A stretch of 64,000 bases of DNA from Nocardioides sp. WS12 (GTDB taxonomy: Bacteria; Actinomycetota; Actinomycetes; Propionibacteriales; Nocardioidaceae). A program made the translations under genes and the position numbers. Shown piece after piece: positions 60,792 through 64,000 of this stretch (within the stretch, counting starts at the first letter, position 1; the number at the start of each line of letters is the position of its first letter). The DNA lies in NCBI RefSeq assembly GCF_014108865.1, contig NZ_CP053928.1:248001-312000 (forward strand), in the 5' to 3' direction. The notes below the pieces were generated by a model that worked only from the letters and a program-made list of their open reading frames with translations, had not been told where the DNA came from and ran no database searches.

Positions 60792-61375
60792 GCCGTGATC
60801 AGGTCGCGTTGGGCGACGTAGATCCCGCGTTCAGCCAGCCAGTCGGGCGTCGCTTCGCGGATGTCGGCCTCTTCAAGCAACAGGTTCGGAATGACCCACT
60901 CGCGCGCCGCACGGAACTCGGTCCATGCCGGCGGCGTCCGACCGGACGCTGCGAACTCGTGCGCGACGAGGGCCGCGAGCAGGGCGTCCCACTTCTCGTC
61001 GCCCGTGCTGGCCGGTCGGGTCTCCCACGCGGCGGCAGGCTCATCCGCGGCGGCGAGCATTGCGCGAATCTGGTCACGGGCCTGGGTGGCGATCTTGAAG
61101 GCCCAGCGGTCGTCGCCCTGCGCGATCGCGTCCTTCAAGGCTTGCCGGGTGCTCTGCGGTGTCATCCATCCCCGAGTGTTGGCCTCGCCCAAAGCGGCGC
61201 CCTGGCGCAGCGCTCGGAGGAAGAATGCGGCCGACGGGTTGGCCGTGCCGTTGAGGTAGGACGAGAGACGCGAGTGTGAGGTCCCCAACGCTGCCGCGAA
61301 ACCGCGCAGGCTGAGCCCGCTGCAACGCAGGGCTGCGCGCAGCTGCCTCGCGACATCCTGCGTATCCGCGTCCAT
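60788..61375 (-). CDS. XRE-family antitoxin
   Basis: 195 residues. Helix-turn-helix: CSGLSLRGFAAALGTSHSR then LSSYLNGTANPSAAFFLR. The rest (AIAQGDDRWAFKIATQARDQ to GIYVAQRDLITA) probably binds the toxin. The ATG at 61375 has AAGGGAG upstream; a longer frame crosses the operator at 61398-61417. It is nearly identical in layout and length to the orphan copy at 31300-31887. Confidence 0.8.
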   Translation of the reverse strand: MDADTQDVARQLRAALRCSGLSLRGFAAALGTSHSRLSSYLNGTANPSAAFFLRALRQGAALGEANTRGWMTPQSTRQALKDAIAQGDDRWAFKIATQARDQIRAMLAAADEPAAAWETRPASTGDEKWDALLAALVAHEFAASGRTPPAWTEFRAAREWVIPNLLLEEADIREATPDWLAERGIYVAQRDLITA

Positions 61376-61394
61376 GGCGTCTCCCTTCGCAACC

Positions 61395-61823
61395 CTATGG
61401 TACCTGATCAGAAACCATTCCCATGGGCTTGCGACCGACCAGACGCCGAGACTCAGCCCGTTCAGCCGCCGCTTGATGCGCAGCGCACAGCACTTCGGCC
61501 AGCCCGTGGATCGTTCGGAGCTCGCCGTCGCCACCACAAACCTCGCACACCGCACTCGCTCGGCGCGCCGTCACATAAATGAGTGCACTGAACTGAGCGG
61601 CCAATTCCGGTACCGAAGGCTTAGCGTCGAACACCAATGCCCCGTCCACCCGGCCGACGCGGAACAAGCCGTAGGCCGGATCCAGGTTTGCGAGCTGCCG
61701 ATCAAGTTCGCTGATCAGCGGGAACCACCCTTCGCCGCAACCGAGCACATGCCCCGTAGCGGCCATTCGCGCGAGCACTGCGCTCGCGCGATCCACTTCA
61801 CTTCCCCGAGACTTATCTTCCAT
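61395..61823 (-). CDS. small protein with zinc-ribbon-like cysteines
   Basis: 142 residues. It begins MEDKSRGSEVDRASAVLAR, has a middle beta/alpha segment (AYGLFRVGRVDGALVFDAKP) and then CEVCGGDGELRTIHGLAEVL with CAAH, a CxxC...CxxH zinc-ribbon-like set. The ATG lies inside a 30-base palindrome shared with the divergent gene. The 3' end covers the operator of the TA pair. Function unknown; a DNA- or RNA-associated role is possible. Confidence 0.6.
   Translation of the reverse strand: MEDKSRGSEVDRASAVLARMAATGHVLGCGEGWFPLISELDRQLANLDPAYGLFRVGRVDGALVFDAKPSVPELAAQFSALIYVTARRASAVCEVCGGDGELRTIHGLAEVLCAAHQAAAERAESRRLVGRKPMGMVSDQVP
61398..61417. promoter_or_regulatory. operator of the TA pair
   Basis: TGGTACCTGATCAGAAACCA, dyad-symmetric, 23 bases before the XRE start. 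It is the same element as at 31911-31930, conserved between the two duplicates while flanking sequence differs. Confidence 0.6.
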
Positions 61824-61839
61824 ACATGGAAGATAAGTC
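61810..61839. promoter_or_regulatory. 30-bp perfect palindrome at the start of divergent genes
   Basis: Arms GACTTATCTTCCAT and ATGGAAGATAAGTC (14 bases each) flank a two-base spacer. The minus-strand gene's ATG and an ATG of the plus strand both lie inside it, so both frames begin MEDKS. A site this long and perfect is rare by chance. Confidence 0.65.
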
Positions 61840-61916
61840 ACTCCGGGACCGTCCTTCGGTTATCCACAGGCTGGAGTCGGCCTATGTTTTGACCCGTGCC
61901 GAAACCGCCGTCATCG

Positions 61917-62276
61917 ATGCCCCGCGACCTACTGGAGCATCCCGCGCTCTTCGGCCGCCCGACGACCGTGACCTGGAGCGAACCCACGACTCCCGCGGAG
62001 TACGCAACCATGAGAGCCGCCGAACTCCAGCACCACTTCGTGGTCGAACTGACTGCGCGGCTCGAGCAGGCCGAGCGCCCGAAGTCATGGCTCGAGGAGC
62101 AATCCGGAATCGCGCCAGGCCGCCTCAGCAAGCTCCTCCGCGGCTATGCGCAACTGACCCTGCGCGACGTCGCCGCACTCGAAGGTGTCCTCGGGCTCGC
62201 TCTCACGTCGCCCGAGCTACCGCGCCACGCCATCAGCGACCCGGAACTCAAGGCGCGATTCGCCCACGGGCGGTAG
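61917..62276 (+). CDS. XRE-family DNA-binding protein
   Basis: 119 residues. The C-terminal helix-turn-helix is WLEEQSGIAPGRLSKLLRGY then AQLTLRDVAALEGVLG. A short N-terminal extension (DLLEHPALFGRPTTVTWSEP) precedes it. Starts at 61896 (GTG) and 61826 (inside the palindrome, different frame) were considered; the ATG at 61917 is used. It diverges from the cysteine-rich gene and is the natural candidate to bind the palindrome between them. Confidence 0.7.
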   Translation: MPRDLLEHPALFGRPTTVTWSEPTTPAEYATMRAAELQHHFVVELTARLEQAERPKSWLEEQSGIAPGRLSKLLRGYAQLTLRDVAALEGVLGLALTSPELPRHAISDPELKARFAHGR

Positions 62277-62593
62277 CGGCGGACTGACGCACTCCACGAG
62301 CCGCGGAATCGGGTGGAGATCTTGTCAGGCGACCTAAACGGGGCTCTGAGCAGTGCAGTGCACTCTCCCAATGTTGGCCTTTCGCGGGCGAGCGCGCCGC
62401 CAACCGCCACGCAGGCGGCCTAGCCATGCGGCCGCGGCACCGGGTTGGTTCAGATCGGCGATTCCCGACAGGGCGACTGCCGACGGGGTAACGGATTTGT
62501 TGCAAAACATCGCTGCAACGGCACGCCGCTGACAGACTCTGTCAACCGCAACTTGCCAACGTGAGCGGGCGCACCACCGTGGAAACGCAACGG
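62277..62593. promoter_or_regulatory. upstream region of the SARP regulator
   Basis: No gene is seen. A short inverted repeat, GTTGCA (62499-62504) / TGCAAC (62514-62519), lies 75-95 bases before the regulator start and could be an operator. Confidence 0.35.
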
Positions 62594-63481
62594 ATGGGGA
62601 CAGCGATGCCGGGCTCGGGGATTGTCCTGTGTCTGTTCGGCGTCCCGTCGATCGACCTCGGCGACAACCCCCACCCGCTGACGTCGAGCGCGGCCCGGCT
62701 CGCGGCATACCTCGCCCTTGGTCCACGTTCGGGCCGGATCCGCTCCCTCGCAGCCGCACACCTCTATCCCGACTCCCCACCGCCGCTGGCCCGGCGACGG
62801 CTCAACACTGCGGCTTGGCGGTTGAACCACGAGATACGGGCGGCGTACGGCGACGACCTGATCGTCACCCCGCACGGATCGCAGACCATTGGCATCGATG
62901 GTGCGGCACGGATCACCGTCGACGTGTGGGCGTTCAGTGACCTGGTCAGCGGTTTGGTGCGGGTGCCGCCACACGCGATCACGATCGCCGATGTCGAACG
63001 GTTGGAACAGGCCGTTCACCTCTATCGCGGGCAGCTCGCCCCGGCTGTCGAAGACGAGTGGGTGCTCGGCGAACGGGCCCGGATCGAGAACCTCTACCTG
63101 ATCGCCCTCAGCCACCTGGTCCGGTACTACGGCACGGTGGCCGACGTCGAGGGCATTGCGCGCTTCGGCGAACGCGCGCTCGACGTCGAGCCGGTCCGCG
63201 AGGACATCCACCGCGCGCTGATGCGTGCCTACGCTGCCAGCGGGCGCCAAGACCTGGTGGAGAGCCAGTTCGAGCGCTGCCGGATCACCCTCCAGCGGGT
63301 GCTCCAGGTCGCCCCGATGCCGCAGACCGTGGAACTCTTTCGGCGGCTGGCGGCGCCGACCGATTTCGCGTGCGAGGAAGTGACCGCCTTGCTCGCCGAC
63401 CTCAACCAGGCGCGGCGCGACCTGACCCAGGTCTGGGGGCGCCTGGACAGCGTCGTGGAGCGGGTGCAACGCCTGCGGTGA
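62594..63481 (+). CDS. SARP-family regulator with BTAD domain
   Basis: About 295 residues. The N-terminal winged helix is ALGPRSGRIRSLAAAHLYPD, RRRLNTAAWRLNHEIRAA with the recognition strand SQTIGIDG. The BTAD part runs from about residue 100 (VERLEQAVHLYRGQLAPAVE, LYLIALSHLVRYYGTV, ALDVEPVREDIHRALMRAYA). ATG codons at 62594 and 62606 and a GTG at 62561 are all possible starts. SARPs activate adjacent genes by binding direct repeats at 11-bp steps, and such repeats follow it. Confidence 0.82.
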   Translation: MGTAMPGSGIVLCLFGVPSIDLGDNPHPLTSSAARLAAYLALGPRSGRIRSLAAAHLYPDSPPPLARRRLNTAAWRLNHEIRAAYGDDLIVTPHGSQTIGIDGAARITVDVWAFSDLVSGLVRVPPHAITIADVERLEQAVHLYRGQLAPAVEDEWVLGERARIENLYLIALSHLVRYYGTVADVEGIARFGERALDVEPVREDIHRALMRAYAASGRQDLVESQFERCRITLQRVLQVAPMPQTVELFRRLAAPTDFACEEVTALLADLNQARRDLTQVWGRLDSVVERVQRLR

Positions 63482-63525
63482 TCGCCGCGTGATCAGCGCA
63501 GGCGCAGGGTGATCGACCGGTGATC
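63478..63525 (+). promoter_or_regulatory. GTGATC direct repeats with 11-bp spacing (SARP-like site)
   Basis: GTGATC occurs at 63478, 63489, 63509 and 63520: two pairs, each exactly 11 bases apart, the pairs 20 bases apart. This is the layout of SARP binding sites. The array overlaps the end of the SARP gene and lies 56 bases upstream of the gene at 63581. Confidence 0.55.
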
Positions 63526-63580
63526 CGGGCCGCGGAATCTGTCCGAGCCAGCTCCGCCACTCGCCCCGAAAGGCACCGCC

Positions 63581-64000
63581 ATGAAGCAGACCGCCGAACC
63601 CGCCGCCACCACCCTGCTCAACACCACAGTCATCGGCCAACCCTGGCACGGCGACTACCGCCTCGGTCTCGGCGTCGACGCCGTGACCGGACAGCTCCGG
63701 GCCCGGGCCGTCGAGCCGTTCGAGGTGCAGAACGAGCCGCAGATGAGCCCCACCTACGTCTACTCCCTCATCGAGTCCGAGAGCGACGTTTCCAGCCTAG
63801 TCGCCGGGTCGGTCGAGGGCTCCTACAACATGGAAGGTGTCACGGTCGGCGCGAGCACGTCGTTCCTGGACTCGCTCGCCGTCTCCGAGCTGTCGGTCAC
63901 CCTGATCGCGCAGATGACGATCAACCGCAGCCAGTACTCTCTTGCTCCGCACGACGGCTACAAGCTGGCCGTCGAGCCCGGCCACGACTTCCGTGAGAAG
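63581..64000 (+). CDS. unrecognised protein, 5' part only (runs off the window)
   Basis: 140 codons from an ATG with CGAAAGG upstream; no stop before base 64000. The sequence shows no signal peptide. It contains YSLIESESDVSSLVAGSVEG then SYNMEGVTVGASTSFLDSLA and YSLAPHDGYKLAVEPGHDFR. The strand-rich, Ser/Val-rich body is reminiscent of pore-forming or surface-associated beta proteins, but I cannot assign a family. It follows the SARP gene by 99 bases and is its probable target. Confidence 0.6.
   Translation, partial: MKQTAEPAATTLLNTTVIGQPWHGDYRLGLGVDAVTGQLRARAVEPFEVQNEPQMSPTYVYSLIESESDVSSLVAGSVEGSYNMEGVTVGASTSFLDSLAVSELSVTLIAQMTINRSQYSLAPHDGYKLAVEPGHDFREK

Noticed and set aside
61826..62287. 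153-codon plus-strand frame starting MEDKS
   Set aside because: Arg/Pro-rich shadow; the overlapping frame from 61917 carries a convincing helix-turn-helix. The MEDKS start is a product of the palindrome.
62450..63649. 399-codon minus-strand frame opposite the SARP gene
   Set aside because: Shadow; the SARP helix-turn-helix and BTAD are on the plus strand.

Overview
The window is high-GC DNA with dense, mostly ATGA- or TGATG-overlapping genes, GTG/TTG starts, ECF sigma factors, LPXTG surface proteins, a SARP-type regulator and a MobF relaxase. This points to a Gram-positive actinobacterium. The gene styles resemble Nocardioides or a related Propionibacteriales genus, but that placement is inference because no rRNA or other marker gene is present.

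Bases 1-16200 are core-type catabolic chromosome. They carry a 3-oxoacid CoA-transferase, two acyl-CoA dehydrogenases, a MaoC hydratase, two quinone-oxidoreductase-like dehydrogenases, two SDRs, an APH-like phosphotransferase and LuxR/TetR/PucR regulators. A lower meta-cleavage module (hydratase, acylating acetaldehyde dehydrogenase, 4-hydroxy-2-oxovalerate aldolase) follows. Together they would turn an aromatic, alicyclic or steroid-like acid through CoA esters into pyruvate, acetyl-CoA and propionyl-CoA-type products. Two of the operons share an almost identical promoter with a GGTCNGACC palindrome between -35 and -10.

Bases 16500-31000 are a cell-surface region. An ECF sigma factor fused to a zinc-finger/transmembrane/extracellular tail sits behind a lipoprotein gene. 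Next comes a 2246-residue LPNTG protein with 14 tandem beta-sandwich repeats. A second LPETG protein follows, coupled to a hidden 57-residue membrane protein and a LuxR-ATPase, with a second ECF sigma factor diverging from it.

From about 31.2 kb the window becomes accessory. A 3' half of tRNA-Arg at 32.03-32.07 kb, with its terminator, looks like the scar of a tRNA-integrating element lying to the right. Beyond it are broken genes, a secreted-protein/ABC-transporter operon, an uncharacterised gene pair, DNRLRE/RHS surface proteins with a polymorphic C-terminal toxin and a candidate immunity gene, and an IS3 remnant. Then come two XRE-TPR regulators facing a hidden 44-residue secreted peptide gene, a Hachiman (HamAB) anti-phage system, and a MobF relaxase preceded by a striking iteron/palindrome array. 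A nucleotidyltransferase/XRE toxin-antitoxin pair at 60.2-61.4 kb has a broken duplicate at 31.2-31.9 kb.

The right end holds a divergent gene pair starting inside a 30-bp palindrome and a SARP regulator. After it comes a partial gene of unknown function whose upstream region carries GTGATC direct repeats at 11-bp spacing, the layout expected for SARP binding.
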